Of a DNA stretch of 64,000 nucleotides, positions 41,946 through 55,000 are shown one piece after another. A program made the position numbers and the translations under genes. The first letter of the stretch is position 1, and each line of letters begins with the position of its first letter. Source of the stretch: Pomphorhynchus laevis (taxonomy: Eukaryota; Acanthocephala; Palaeacanthocephala; Echinorhynchida; Pomphorhynchidae); assembly GCA_012934845.2 (NCBI GenBank), contig WNNJ02001962.1:62001-126000 (forward strand), read 5' to 3'. The notes beneath the pieces were generated by a model. It saw only the letters and a program-made list of their open reading frames with translations. It searched no databases and was not told the DNA's origin.

Positions 41946-42129
41946 GAATTATAAATGATAATTCTCTGTTATTTGTCTATTTTACATAACTTTTGATAAA
42001 ATTAAAAAACGTGTTTTTAAAAGCGTTTATTTTTATATTTCCTTAATAACAAGGTGACTATAGAAATGAAATATGTCGACTATAAAAATGAAATATGATG
42101 ACTTTAAAAATAAAATATGGTGACTATAA

Positions 42130-43130
42130 AAATGAAAATGGCTGTGGGTCCTCTTTTTTCTCCCTTCTCGGCGACTTGTCTTATATAACTCGTGACCATA
42201 ACTGTCATATGATGTAGTATGCCGATGATATCCTCCTCTACTCCTATACGCATAATCTCTGTATCCACGATCTCGCTACTTCTGCCAGAAATTGTCTTAT
42301 GTATATCTCCAACCATCTTTGATCTCTTCGTCTAGCTCTTAATCCTGAAAAGTCCAAAATCATGTGATCATCCCTCATTACCTCAACATAAATCTACTCA
42401 TTTAATCTGTTAATTCGATCATTCTTCCAATCGTTGACAATATGATTTTCTTAGGGTTTCACTTCGACAATTTCATTTCACTCAAACATTTTGTTCATTA
42501 CAAAGTTCGCATTTCATTCTCGTTTCGTCGTGACCTCAGTCCCATTCGTAGGCTGATCGACTTCCGTTTATGTATCGTTCTTATATGGTTTTTCATCATT
42601 CCCAGAATTGATTATTGTCTTAGCTTATTTGCCAACTCTTCCAATTATGCGCTTTTACCTTTCCAACGTATCATAGACTCTGCTGCTCGTACCCTCTTGT
42701 GCCTTTGTCGCTTAGACCACATCTCCCAAAAACTTTCCGTCATATCTTAATCAATAATTAACCTTCATGTTAAATTTCATTTGCGTATTGTTACCTTTCG
42801 TCTTCTATTTTGCCACTCACCATCTACTTACACCTTGATTATCTTGACGATTCGCGTTCTGCCCTCTCGGCTATGCGATCAAGTAATTATCTACTTCTCC
42901 ACGTCCCTTCGCACTCAACCAACATGACATCCGTTCTTTTATCGTCGCTGCTTCACTTGCCTGAAATTCTTTGCCAGCATATGGCCGTTCTTCATCGTCG
43001 CTTTCACTCTTCAAAAAACGTCAATGTTCCTGCAATATGGCTCCTCATCCACAATAAATTAAGAAATACATTCCCTCATCATCTTATCTAATAATAAAGA
43101 CTTTGTTAAATAATAAACTACAACTACTAA
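42130..43130 (+). mobile_element. LINE-B-related 3' fragment, copy 2
   Basis: Starts inside RT: a YADDILLYSY-like box near 42215-42245 and LALNPEKSKIM near 42335, then RRDLSPIRRLIDFRLCIVL, PRIDYCLSLFANSSNYALL, FQRIIDSAARTLL and LLHVPSHSTNMTSVLL. It shares this order with LINE-B but is divergent enough to be a separate subfamily. Stops interrupt it. The 3' end near 43090-43130 is AT-rich. Confidence 0.8.
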
Positions 43131-43139
43131 AAGTTAAAA

Positions 43140-43720
43140 AATAAAAACATCAGAAAGACAGAAAAGAAAAACAAAATGTCAGTTCTTAATGTCTTCGTTT
43201 GTCTTTACGACCTCAGGTCCAGTGCGATATAAGCCCTCCAGCCAATCCAACACGCGGCTCTCCGTCTGAACCACCCGGGGAATTTCACTCCCCGAAGAAT
43301 CCAATCAAGGATGACTATGCTCGGTAATCGCGATATGAGGAGCTTAAGAAACCACAGTCTTTGCTTTGGGAGGACGTCCCCTTGAAAAGTAGACAAAACA
43401 CGAGATATCTCAAGTACCCAAAAAGCCTACTTAAGTTTTCCTTTTAATAACATATGCTGTGCCCGTTTCAGGGCCCACCTAGCTTTTTTCAGGATACCTT
43501 TGAGTATATCCAGGTCAGCTTTTTCGGACTAATTCACCGAAACGGTGAACATCAGATAATTTATTCAACTCGTGAAGATAGGGAGTGGTTGAAGCTGCAA
43601 AATTGAGAAGAGTGCAGACAGTGCTAATCTCTGAAGCTTCTTTTTGGTGGCAGGGTCGCCATGAAAGACGACCACCTGCGATTTAGAGGACTTATTTAAA
43701 ATTGTCTTGATTATAATTAG
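43140..43720 (-). mobile_element. LINE-A 3' half of a copy split by LINE-B
   Basis: The minus strand carries the C-terminal region (KQRLWFLKLLISRLPSIV, ACWIGW in the frame 43396-43205) up to the codons for VVVFHG near 43665. It breaks at about 43720, in the middle of the segment that reads NLILNSAKSQ in other copies. The missing 5' part resumes at 47745 on the other side of LINE-B. Confidence 0.8.
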
Positions 43721-43724
43721 TTCT

Positions 43725-46700
43725 TACAATCAATCCAGTTCCAGATCAATCCAGCAAATTTAGCAGTTTTAACACACAAAGACGTTGATGGGAGGACGCA
43801 GGAAGACAGCTACGACCGACACCAACTGTGCTCAACTATAAGTACAGTGCTCGACACACGACTGCAGTGTCTGGACTACAATCGCATGCGACAACAGTAA
43901 GTCTAAAGACTTCCTATGCGGCTTTTATGCCAACAAGCTCATACGCGACCTCTCCCATAAGAACATATCAACCTCCAACGTGTCCACTCAAACCACCACA
44001 GTCGTTTCTGATATCCTTTGTCAACCCACTGATCCTGTCACTACATGCACTTCTAATCCCATTTCTTCACTTCCCGACACCCCGTATCTTCCATTCCGTC
44101 TCGTTTTACAATAATCTACATCCCACAATCAAAATCACCTCCACCAACCTCCACAATCCTTCCACTCATAACCTTTACTCACATCGCTGACCACCCTCTA
44201 TATTATCCAAATCCTCTTTGTCTTCCGCTGTTAAACATACCTCCTTGATATCATCAACTCCCAGCTCTCCTATCGTGATCTCACCAACTCACTTTACTCG
44301 TCCTCCTTTACGGAAACGCTTTCCTTCTCGCAATCGTTACGTCATCGTCGCCAATAACACTCCATCCACATCTTTATCTCCACAAGCACGTCTCGACCGC
44401 GATGTTTCCGCATTCAGATTCATCATCTCGTCCCTTGTTCCTGCGGATAAACCATCCTTTTTCAACAACATCTTTCCTGTCGCATTCATCCGCCTAAATA
44501 AATCTTCTAAATTTAATCCTTCCCAGCCCCTCACCTAAAAATTGTTTTCAAGCATTGCTCTCACGCGTCTTTTGCCCTCTCCCAACGATTCAAACTCATG
44601 TCCTCTTCAGTCACTCGCATTTCCCCCCATCGCACCCCATCCAAAATCGCTCAACTCTCACCTGCCCGCATCGCAAAACGCCGTCGTGAGGAAAACGGCC
44701 AAACATCTCTCTCCATCCGAAACATCGACGTTAATTTTCGAGTTGTCCACACCCGCCCAAAAATTCGATGGCGATCCGTCTCCCCCATGTGTCTTCTCCA
44801 CTAGCACATATCACCACTACACACGGTTTCCGCCTCGGCCTCCTCAAAACTAAATATATTCTCAATAAATCCGATCTCATCCTCAACCTATTCACCAAGC
44901 AATCCATCGATCTCTTCTGCCTCACCGAATCCTGGCACTCCGATTCTGACGACCTCTCCATCCGCCGTTTGCTTTCTGCTGGCTGCTCACTAGTCGAATC
45001 CGCTCGACCCCTCAGCAAATCTTCTTCTAAATTCTCTAATAATGGCGGCATTGTCGCATTCGCGCGTCACCCCGCGTCTACTCGCAAATTCACTTCCCCT
45101 TTCAGTCCTTGCTCTTTTAAACTGCTCATCTGTCGTTCTTCTAACCCGATCACTCTAGATCTCGCTATTGTATACCGTCCTAGTTCATCAGCTCATACCT
45201 CCTTATTTTTTACCGAACTCGCTGACCTTCTGTCCAATTGTTCTTTGTCCTCAATCCTTTCAATCGTTCTTAGCGACTTAAACATCCGCCTCGATCGCCT
45301 CTATTCCACAGAGTCCATCCAGTTCATCAACATTCTATCCAACTATAACTACAAACACATCTCCACTGTCTCCACAATATTCTTGGTGGGACACTCGACA
45401 TCATCGCTGTCCCCGATCATTTTGCTACCTACACCTCACTGTCAATTTTCGATCCTGGTCTATCCGCTCACTTTCTCGTCACCCTTGATCTCACTCACAA
45501 CCACACCCTCCTCACACAACTACAATCCTACGTCGCCCTTGGAGAAATCTTGACATCTCCCTTCGCTATGCCTTACTCAAATCGTCTCTATCGTATCCCA
45601 CAATAACATATTCCTCTCCTCACGATATCGCATTTCTTTTCGACTTTGAACTCACATCCATTTTCGATCCTCTCTTGCCCTTCAAGCCTCACCCACACCG
45701 TCGCTTGCACCGTGCTCCACGGTTTGACATTCAATGCCTACTCTCAAAGCGTCGACTCCGTCATGCTTTTTGAGTCTATCACCGCTCTCTCAGACGTGAT
45801 TTCCGCTCGATCACTCCGTCTTTCCGTGATACATATCTTGCTCATCGCCGGTCTCATCTCAACCTACTACGTACCAAAATGCAACCCTTTCTGGCAGCAT
45901 AAAATCATCACTTCATTCAACTCTAAGATTCTATGGCATACTTTTAAATCAATCCTTCCTCGCTCCTCATCGCCGTGCAACATCAATTCCCATGATTATT
46001 CGTCATTTCTCCAGACCAAAGTATCCACGCTGCTCTCTCACACTCCGGTCTCCATCATATCCTACTCTTCCACGCCTAGCGTCATCTTTCCAGAACTCTT
46101 TCATCTTCTCCCTGTTTCACCTTGCGAAATCTCATCTGTTCTCATGTCCTTGCCCTGCAAAACCTCACCTGCCGATCCCATGCCTACCCACATACTTAAA
46201 TCCATATGCTCATCGATATCCCCATTTCTCACAACCTTGTTTAACTCGTCTATCCGCAGTCGTATCTGCCCTTCACACTGGAAATCCGCAATCGTTCGTC
46301 CCCTCCTTAAGAAACAATCGCTCGACCCCTCCCTTCCTTCTAGCTATCGCCCCATTTCATTACTCCCTACTCTTTCTAAGCTCTTAGAACTCCTCATCTT
46401 AATACAGATCAACGCTTATCTCTCATCATCCAATCTGTACTCTCCATTTCAATCCGCTTTCCGCTCTAATCACTGTACAGAAATCGCCTGCATGAAAGTT
46501 TACAACGACTTACTCATTTCTCGAGACAAGGCTCTATATAGTGTTCTCATATCCCTCGACCTCTCCTCCGCCTTCGACATTGTCGACCACTCCGTCCTCC
46601 TTAATCGCCTTCGTTATGATTACGGCTTTTCTTCTTCCTCCGTAAAATGGTTTGTCTCATATCTATCCGACCGTTCCTTTCGCGTCTATTCTATTTCATC

Positions 46701-47740
46701 ATCCTCCTCTCCCATCCCTATTTTTTGAAGGGTCCTACTTGGTTCAGTCCGTGGTCCCCTGCTTTTCTTTCTTCTGCTTGGCGATTCCTCTCCGTTTATC
46801 AAAAACCTTTCTCCTTAAACGTCACTTAATCGCCGTGACATCCTCATCTATGCTAATGCACCCGCACATCGCATACACGATATCGGCATTTATGCCTCAA
46901 ACTGTTTTTCTTCTATCTGCAAACGTCTCTCCAATCTCCATCTCTTTCTAAACCCCGACAAGTCCAAAATAATGTGGATCCTCCCCCGTAAACAAACATA
47001 TATCCTCCCACTGTATCTTTTGCCTCATCGATCATCCCCATAGTACACAATATCACTTTCTTAAGTTTCCATTTTGATGTTCACCTTTCCCTTACACCCT
47101 TAGTCCGTGACAATGTCCGCTCGTCTAACTTAATTCTCCGTGACATCCGCCGTATCCACCACCTTATCGACTTCCGTTCTTGCATTTATCTTCTTTCATC
47201 GCTTCTTTTCCCTAAAATCGATTACTGCCTTAGCCTTTTCGCTAATTCTCCAAAATCCATCATCATACCCCTACAACGAATAATCAACTCCGCCGTTCGA
47301 GTGCTCTTTCGTCTCCGTCGCTTCGACCACACATCCACATATCTCGCCCAACTCTCCTGGCCAACAATCCACATCCGCATCAAACTCCGCCTTTTTCACG
47401 TAATTTTTCGTCTCATCGGTGTCGGCTCCCCATTGTTCATCAACCTTACTTTCTTAGACGACACTCGCCCCACCTCGCTATCGTTGCATTCCCGTCAAAC
47501 CCTCTTACTCCACGTTCCCAATTACTCAAACAACTGCGGTCTCCGATTCTTCCTCGTCGCCGCCCCACTCGCCTGGAATCAACTCCCTTTCAACGTCCGC
47601 CGCGCTCCCTCTTTTATCACATTAAAACACTCCTCCGTTCACAACTTCTCGACACATGATTTACATTTTTGTTTTGTTGTGGTCATGTAAGCGTGCGCTG
47701 GCACGCATTTGCCACGTTAAAATAAATATTTTTTTGAGAA
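43725..47740 (+). mobile_element. LINE-B, CR1/L2-like non-LTR retrotransposon
   Basis: A GC- and pyrimidine-rich element inside a LINE-A copy. ORF1 region at 43828-44760 (Ser/Pro/Thr-rich, not recognised). The endonuclease lies in the frame 44768-45553: SIDLFCLTESWHSD, NNGGIVAFARH, LAIVYRPSSSA, IVLSDLNIRLD. RT lies in the frame 45646-46728: SPADPMPTHILKS, SSYRPISLLPTLSKLLE, PFQSAFRSNHCTEIA, VLISLDLSSAFDIVDHS, typical of CR1/L2. After a frameshift near 46725 comes LLGSVRGPLLF, and the YADD box reads YANA (near 46855), so RT is dead. The C-terminus 47301-47690 ends LLHVPNYSNNCGL, APLAWNQLP. The 3' end near 47720 is short and AT-rich. Confidence 0.88.
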
Positions 47741-47744
47741 CAAG

Positions 47745-49570
47745 ATTGGATATGGGTAGCTGGTCTTTTAATCTTAAAAAGAAATGGCTGATGTCAGAGA
47801 CTACATCTTTACACCTGCATCCAGAGAACAGTATTGTGGTATCATCATCAAATAACAAACACTATATGATGATCGCATTTGAATTTCTTGTATAGTTCAA
47901 TGAAGGCAGCAAGATAAAGATTGGAGAAAGTGGGGATCCTAGAGGCACACCTCGTAATAAGGTAGAACCGACGTGCATCAAGTTCGTCTTCATAGAATAA
48001 TCGCTTGTTATAGAAAAACAGTTTGCTGTGGCTTCCTTCAAGAAAGGAAGCCACAGCAGGCCGATTACGGTTATCTTGACAGGAATGATGCACTCCACCT
48101 ATTGTTGAATGGAAAGAGCGATTTTTTACGTACCCATGAAAACCTGGTGGGATTACATTTCGCCTACTTAGATGTTCGCGGATTTTACGCGCAAGCAGTT
48201 TTTGTAAATGGAGATTAGGGAATTTTGAATTGAATTAGGCCTTGAATCTTTAGGACATGAAATCTATCTCTTTTTTGTGATAAAATCACGACGGCTGATA
48301 TTAATGCCAGCTATGTCGGACTGTGAAGCTAGTAGCATTGTGATGGCGTCCTCCTTTCTCTGACTGTCTGTCAAAGGTTAACTGATTAGAGTGTAAAGTG
48401 TTGCGTGGGATTTGGAGGTGGCAAAGAGTGGTCCCCAGTAGTTAATGATATCTGTAACAGATAAGTCCCTACTCCTGAAGTTTTAGCAAGGCGAGATTGT
48501 TTGGGGTGATTGAGTGGCTCCATAATTATGTAGGGATAGTGACTCCTCTAAAACTTTATCTAGTCATATGCTACCAATCCAACTTAATGCTCTATCCTTC
48601 CAGCAGACAAACTTCTCTTTCTTGAATATCTTTCAAAATGAAGAGTCAGAAGGTCAAGGCGAGCAATGCTCACCTTATCCCTGCTCAGAACCTATATGTA
48701 GTGCTCTAGTATTAATTCGAGAAAGCCCGCCCGGTAGAAACAGAGAGATTAGGAAGGTGTTACATTTTCGCTAGGATCTTGAGTTTTGTTGGAGTGGGAT
48801 TGTATAAACGATCTTTATAGGTAGTCGAAAGTAACGAGGTAGCTTGCGATGGGAGGTAGAAATTAAATTCGGTCAAACTCTCATTACCAATTCGGGGAAA
48901 GAGTTGGATAGCTGCCTGAAAGAAGGCCACTCTGATAGGATCAAAGTGAAACCTTCTCCTAAGCAACGTATCGTTCTCTATCCGCCAACGAATTAGGTCA
49001 TGAGAGGTGGTCAGATCAATGAAAGGTAGGCTGGTGGTTTGTGAATAAGATAGTCGTTCCTTACTCTGTAACGTGCTGCATTAATTCAACGACTAGTTCT
49101 GTCATTAAAATCACCAAGTACTATGTCATAACAACTACATAATATACAATCGAGGAAATCACGGTTCCTGCGAATTTATTCCGGCCGTATATAGATATTG
49201 GCTATGCTGATGCGTTTACAGTTCTTACAGAGTGATATAACTAAACAAGACAGGGCTGGACAAGAGTTGTTTAACAGGAGGGAAGATCTTAAGGAGCATT
49301 TAACTAAAATTAGAAGACCTTAAAAGGAAGAGTTGTGAGGTGGGGTTATGTACGGAATAAAGATGGTGTAGATGTGATTTGTGATAAATCGAGTAATGTC
49401 CTGGGGATACGGATAGACCGCGTCTCCTGAAAGACTATAACACGTGCATCTCTTCCAGATAAAAGGCTAAGGACAGAAGCACCTTCAAAATTCCACTGAA
49501 GGATATTCAGTGAAAAAGGCTCTTGATTACTTTGCATTGTGTTAAGTTAGTTGGATTGATATGCCTCCTC
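47745..49570 (-). mobile_element. LINE-A 5' half of a copy split by LINE-B
   Basis: From 49537 (SLNILQWNFEGASVLSLLSG, VIVFQETRSIRIP) through the linker at 48966-48760 (RFHFDPIRVAFFQAAIQLF) to RT near 48090-47760 (DDTTILFSGCRCKDVVSDIS). It stops at about 47745, where LINE-B ends. Multiple frameshifts. The endonuclease centre around 49020 has lost about 130 bp relative to copy 4. Confidence 0.82.
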
Positions 49571-49804
49571 TTAGTCAGAACCAGAAGTGAGAAGGATGCC
49601 CTTCTCGCCCCAGCCTGACTAGGCTACAGCCCAAAGAAGGTCTCTTTTTGCGAGCTTCATTGCAGCAACCATCTGAACTGGTCTACACAATTTATAATTA
49701 CATAATAAAATTGATAATAAATACTAAAACCATAATCATCTTCCATTTGAATTTTAAAGTTATTACATGAACAATGAAGTAGGAATTATCTTTTGTTGAT
49801 AAAA

Positions 49805-50527
49805 AAATTATATTTCGATAATAATAATGATTTTCTTAACAAAAATAATACATAGGTTAAATAGAATTAAAACAAAAATTGAAAAAAGAGATGTCAGAAA
49901 TCAGAAATCATCGTCTTCCGGAAAAGCTTGTCTACTTCTTCCATCATCTACATGGCCTCAGTTCCAGTAAGATCTGAGCCCCACAGCCAATCCAACACGC
50001 CGCCCTTCGACTGAACCACCCGGGGTCTTTCACCCCCCCCCGAAGAGTCCAATCGACGCGGACTATGCTGGGTAATCGAGAGACGAAGAGCTTGAGAAAC
50101 CTTAGCCTTTGCTCTGGAGGACGTCTTCTAGAGAATAAGACTAATCCCGAGATAGCCCAAGTGCCCCAGAGGCGCACCTGAGTTTTCCATTTCAATGACA
50201 GATGCTGGGTCCGTTTCAGAGCCCATCTAGCTCTTTTCAGGATACGTTTAAGTCTATCCAGGTCTGCTTTCGCCATCCAGTTCACCGTAACGGTGAACCC
50301 CATGTATTTTACTCGACTCGTGAAGACAGGGAGAGGTTGATTTATCAAAATGGAGGAGAGGGCAGAGAGTGCTAATCTCTTAAGCTTTTGCTTTGTTGCA
50401 TTGGCGCCATGAAAGGTCACCACCTGCGATTTGGCGTAGTTTAAAATAAGATTGGACTTGGGTAACTGGTCTTTTAATCTTAAAAAGAAACAGCTGATGT
50501 CCGAGACTATGTCTTTGCACCTGCGTC
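49805..50527 (-). mobile_element. LINE-A 3' part, copy 7
   Basis: The frame 50423-49944 is uninterrupted: ATKQKLKRLALSALSSILIN, FTSRVKYMGFTVTVNW, TQVRLWGTWAISGLVLFSR, and ends WFSRRAACWIGCGAQILLEL. This shows the intact C-terminus that copy 4 has lost to a stop. The 3' tail ends near 49805. The 5' side is cut at 50527, right after the YADD-distal region, where PLE sequence starts on the opposite strand. Confidence 0.88.
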
Positions 50528-51150
50528 AGGCATGCGAACAGGTATGTGTTGGTCAAACGGGTCAAGGTTTGGTTAAGCGTATTAAACAACATAATTACAA
50601 TGTACGTAAAGGGATCAATTCTAGTGCTGTTGCCCAACATTTTGTTAGTTTGAATCATTCCGTTGATTTTGAAAATACATCTATTTTATCTTTTGAAAGT
50701 AACTTGTTATCTCGCATTATTCAAAAAGCGTATTTTATTAAAAGAACCTAATTTAATGCTTAATAATAAATCCGATCACAACCTTACATAAAATTATAAT
50801 TAATTATCCAAATATTACATTATTTTAATTTTTTCAATTCGTTTATTTTTTCTAATTGTATTATTATTTTGTTTTGGTTTAGATTAAATTATAATTCATT
50901 ACTCTACTTTTAAATTATTTTTATTATTAAATTCGTATTTTTTGTCACTTATTTTATGATTTTAATTTTATTTTGTTTTATGATTCTGTTTTTTTTCTTT
51001 CTTTTTGTTGTTTTTAAAATGTGTGTAAAATTTTTGTGTATAAATGTTGGAAACACGGGGGAAAATTGTGAAACATTTTTTTGTAATCCTGATGATGATA
51101 GCAGGAGCTATCGAAATATAGAATTTTAATCAAATAAAGAATATTTTTTC
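50528..51150 (+). mobile_element. PLE fragment: GIY-YIG domain and 3' tail
   Basis: The frame to 50751 reads CEQVCVGQTGQGLVKRIKQH, NYNVRKGINSSAVAQHF and VDFENTSILSFESNLLSR. This is the GIY-YIG region (the first Tyr is Cys here) and C-terminus of a PLE. An AT-rich untranslated tail follows, with CUGAUGA (51089-51095), the hairpin GAUAGC/GCUAUC, GAAA (51113-51116) and AATCAAATAAAGAATATT near the end. The 5' part is missing; it joins LINE-A antisense at 50527. Confidence 0.75.
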
Positions 51151-51182
51151 TTCTTCTTCGTTCCTATAATAATATATACAAA

Positions 51183-51431
51183 ATGCAAGAAGATTGTGGA
51201 TTTTGTATTTATTATCAAATTTGTCAGTACTATGGAACTGCTGTCGTATCAATTGCTAGGGATTTGGAAAGAACCGAACTCAAAATCGCAAAATGCCTAT
51301 CATCAATTCACTTTATCAAAGTGTGTAAGAGAGAGAATATTGTACCTGTATGCGCCAGAGTTACTACCGGTATTCAGAATTTTAAATTTTCTAGATGTGC
51401 CTCTAAAATGTGTATTTTGTGCACTATATAA
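51183..51431 (+). mobile_element. Possible PLE N-terminal fragment
   Basis: The 82-residue frame contains DLERTELKIAKCLSSIHFIK and VCKRENIVPVCARV, similar in layout to the N-terminal block of PLE proteins (L-E...K...K......I-x-F-L...C....I-x-P). It follows directly after a PLE 3' tail, as expected for tandem PLE copies, and ends in an AT-rich stretch. No domain confirms it. Confidence 0.4.
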
Positions 51432-51434
51432 TAA

Positions 51435-51890
51435 TTAAAAAAGACCTTTTAAATTTATTAAACAATTGAAATTGGTTGTTTATGAATAAAATTGATAGTA
51501 GGTGTATCGTATTAGTGATTAAAATAAGGATTATTTTCATCTCGTATTAAAATGTTTCTAATCAATTTCATTTTGAACGACATAAATTTATTAAGATAAA
51601 TAACACACAAGAGTTTTTCAATATCTATAATCACTGCTCATGCAAACTGACGAAATTAAGGTTAGTAACTTTACTGTTCTAAATCAATTTTATGAATAAA
51701 ATTGATAGTAGTGTATCGTATTAGAGATTAAAATGAATATTATAATTTCATATTAAAATAATTCGCCTAAATAATTAAACATACGAGTTTTGATTTTTAG
51801 TTAACTGATTTGATATTTACATTTCTAAATTTTTATAAATTGATAATTAATAAAATAATGTTTTAATATCTTACGAATTTAATACATTGT
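51435..51890. other. No gene; AT-rich with a short direct repeat
   Basis: The stretch TATGAATAAAATTGATAGTA followed by GTGTATCGTATTAG.GATTAA occurs at about 51481 and again at about 51691, 210 bp apart. Confidence 0.6.
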
Positions 51891-51970
51891 TGTGATAATC
51901 TAACATGTAATCATATTGTATAACTATATTCTAGATTGTTGAATAAAGCCTTATTTGGTTTATCATTACA
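51891..51970 (+). repeat. 5' LTR
   Basis: 80 bp, TGTGATAATC to TATCATTACA, identical to the 3' LTR. An AATAAA signal lies at 51942-51947. Confidence 0.93.
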
Positions 51971-51984
51971 ATTTATTCAACAAT
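51971..51984 (+). promoter_or_regulatory. Primer-binding site, probably self-complementary to the LTR
   Basis: TTTATTCAACAAT (51972-51984) is the exact reverse complement of ATTGTTGAATAAA in the LTR (51935-51947). It does not start with TGG, as a tRNA-primed site would. Confidence 0.6.
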
Positions 51985-52005
51985 TGTGTGTATTATGTTA
52001 GATCA

Positions 52006-55000
52006 ATGAACTCGGATTTTCAACAATTGACGTCCAACGTTTCCATGGATAAACTTCTTATACCTCAACCTTTCAATCTGGATCCAGACACATCAGATTG
52101 TCAAGACGAATGGATTCACTGGCGCCAAAAGCTACAAAATTTTTTCTCGTTGCAAGTCACAGTAACAGATGACCAGAAACGATTTGTACTCATTAACTTA
52201 CTGTCATCAAGACTTTACTTACTGATCAAAGATTCTAGAACATTCGACTCAGCCTTAAATATACTCGATAAGCAATTTCAGAAGCCAGTTAACGCGGTTT
52301 TTAATAGATTTCAACTGCATACTTGTCGTCAAGATAAAACGATGAATATCCAGCAATATGTGAGAAAACTTGAAGAGTTGGCAACAAAGTGTAATTTTGA
52401 AGATGTCGATGCCGCAACTAACCGTCGAAGCCATATCATTGACGCCCTCGTCCATGGTCTACTAAATTCTTATATACGTGAGAGGATACTCGAATCGAAT
52501 AAAACTGACTTCGATGAAATTGTTTTAATGGCATCATCTCTAGAGGCCGCACAACAACAAGCAGCCGTTTTTACTTCAAATGACGAGACAAGATCAATGC
52601 TAGCATCGGTTTCAGCGGACAACAATAACGAACCCTCCCATTCCGAATTCGATGATGACAAATCGATTAACGCAGCCTTGCGAAACAAAATTACCAAACG
52701 CTGTTACTTTTGCGGTAATCATTATCACCCCCGCAGTAAGTGTCCTGCAAGAGACGTTACTTGCAACATTTGTTCTAAACATGGTCATTTTGCCAAAGTC
52801 TGTCAATCAAAATTAAAATTTTCCACCTCGACTTCATCGGCGTTATGTTCCATGTCCAACTTAGAGGATCCAAGTTCATTGACTTCCATTACAATCAATG
52901 GTCAACAAATCGAATGTCTTCTAGATACGGGCAGTTCAGAAAATTTCATTGACACGAATATCGCACATAAATTACAACTGACAACCACATCTTGCTGTAA
53001 AACAGTTTATATGGCGTCCTCCTCCTCTTGGGCCACAATTACAAAACAGTGCACAACAAACATTGAGTTGAATAAAAATACTTATCCACGCTGCCGCTTT
53101 TCATTGTTGTCGTCATTATGCGCTGATGCCATATTAGGCAGAGAATTCATGAAGGAACATGAATTCATAACGTTCCCATTCGGTGGAAATTTGCCTGGAC
53201 TAACTCTCGCTAACATATCTCCAGCATCTGCCATAAAAATCCAGCCATTAACACTTTTTCCGAATTTGCCGAAACATCTCATTCCAGTTGCCACGAAATC
53301 AAGAAGACAGACACTATCAAACGCCGAGTTTATTCGAAGCCAAGTAGCTAACTTACTCAAATCCGGCATTATTCGAGAAAGCAGATCGCCTTGGCGCTCA
53401 CAGGTTCTTGTTGTTACAAATAGGAATGGTAGACAGAGAATGGTTGTCGACTACTCGCAAACTATTAACCGATTCACATCTTTGGATGCCTACCCTCTTC
53501 CTAATATCGATGACCTCATTTCGAAGATTGCAACACATTCCGTGTTTTCGACGCTCGATCTTTCCAGTGCTTACTATCAGATTCCATTGCTGGAGGAAGA
53601 TAAAAAATACACGGCTTTCGAAGCATCAGGACGTTTGTACGAATTCCAGCGAATTCCTTTTGGACTTACAAATGCTGTTTCTGCTTTCCAACGAATCATG
53701 AATAACCTCATCGAACACTATCAACTTGAAGGAGTATTTGCTTACTTAGATGACATCATCGTGTGTGGAAATAGCACTGATGAACACGACAAAAGACTAG
53801 ATCGTCTAACGACCATCGCTAATCAGCTCAACATCAAATTCTCTCCGGAAAAGTCGCGTTTGGGCAAGACACAACTCAATTTTTTGGGCTACCATATTCG
53901 ACATGGTTGCATCAAACCTGACACTGAAAGAATTAAGCCATTTCTTACTTACCCGATTCCGGAAAATCACACTTCACTACAGAGACTCCTCGGTATGCTC
54001 GCTTACTATTCGAGGTGGATCCCTTCTTTCTCGGCAAAGATACGCCCACTGGTAGAATCGAAAGATTTTCCCCTCGATCGTGCTGTCATCCGACAGATAG
54101 AAGAAATAAAGTCGGAAATCTCGAATTCATTTTTATGTGCTTACAATCCGGATCTTTCCTTGACTGTTGAAACTGACGCCTCATATTCATCTATCGGCGC
54201 GGTGCTCAGTCAAAACAACTGCCCCGTCGCCTTCTATTCACGATCCTTGCCTAAAACAGCGTTGCGACAGTCGAGTGTGGAAAAGGAGGCTTACGCGATT
54301 GTGGAAGCTCTTAAATATTGGAAGCATTTCCTGCTAGGACGCTATTTCATTGTCAAAACCGATCAGAGGTCAGTGTCATTTATGTTTGATCAAAAACTGT
54401 CGAATCGCATAAAAAGTGACAAAATCGCTCGATGGAGAATTGAACTTGCACCTTACAATTTTGGCATTGAATACCGGCCCGGACAATCAAATAAAGCTGC
54501 TGACGCAATGTCTAGGATAACATGTTCGTCTTGCAAAACAGTTAATGATCTTAAGATCTTGCATAATTCATTGTGTCATCCGGGTGTCAGTCGATTACTT
54601 CACTACGTTCGTTCGCATGAGTTACCTTTTGACAAAAGTGACGTTGCGGACGTTGTCTCTTCGTGTCAAATTTGCGCCGAATTGAAGCCTCGATACGCTA
54701 GACCAGAAACAGCACATGTCATCAAGGCTACGCATCCATTTGAACGGCTAAGCATTGACTTTAAAGGCCCATTGACATCAACTACAGAAAACAAATATCT
54801 CCTTTGTGTCGTTGACGAATATTCTCGCTTTCCGTTCGCCATACCGTGTAAGGATACATCTTCTATATCAGTCATCAATTGCCTGAATCAAATCTTCAGT
54901 GTTTTTGGTTACCCAGCCAACGTTCACAGTGACCAAGCAACATGTTTTCAATCCAACGAATTCCGAACGTATCTAAATTCTCGCGGTATTAGCTGCACCC

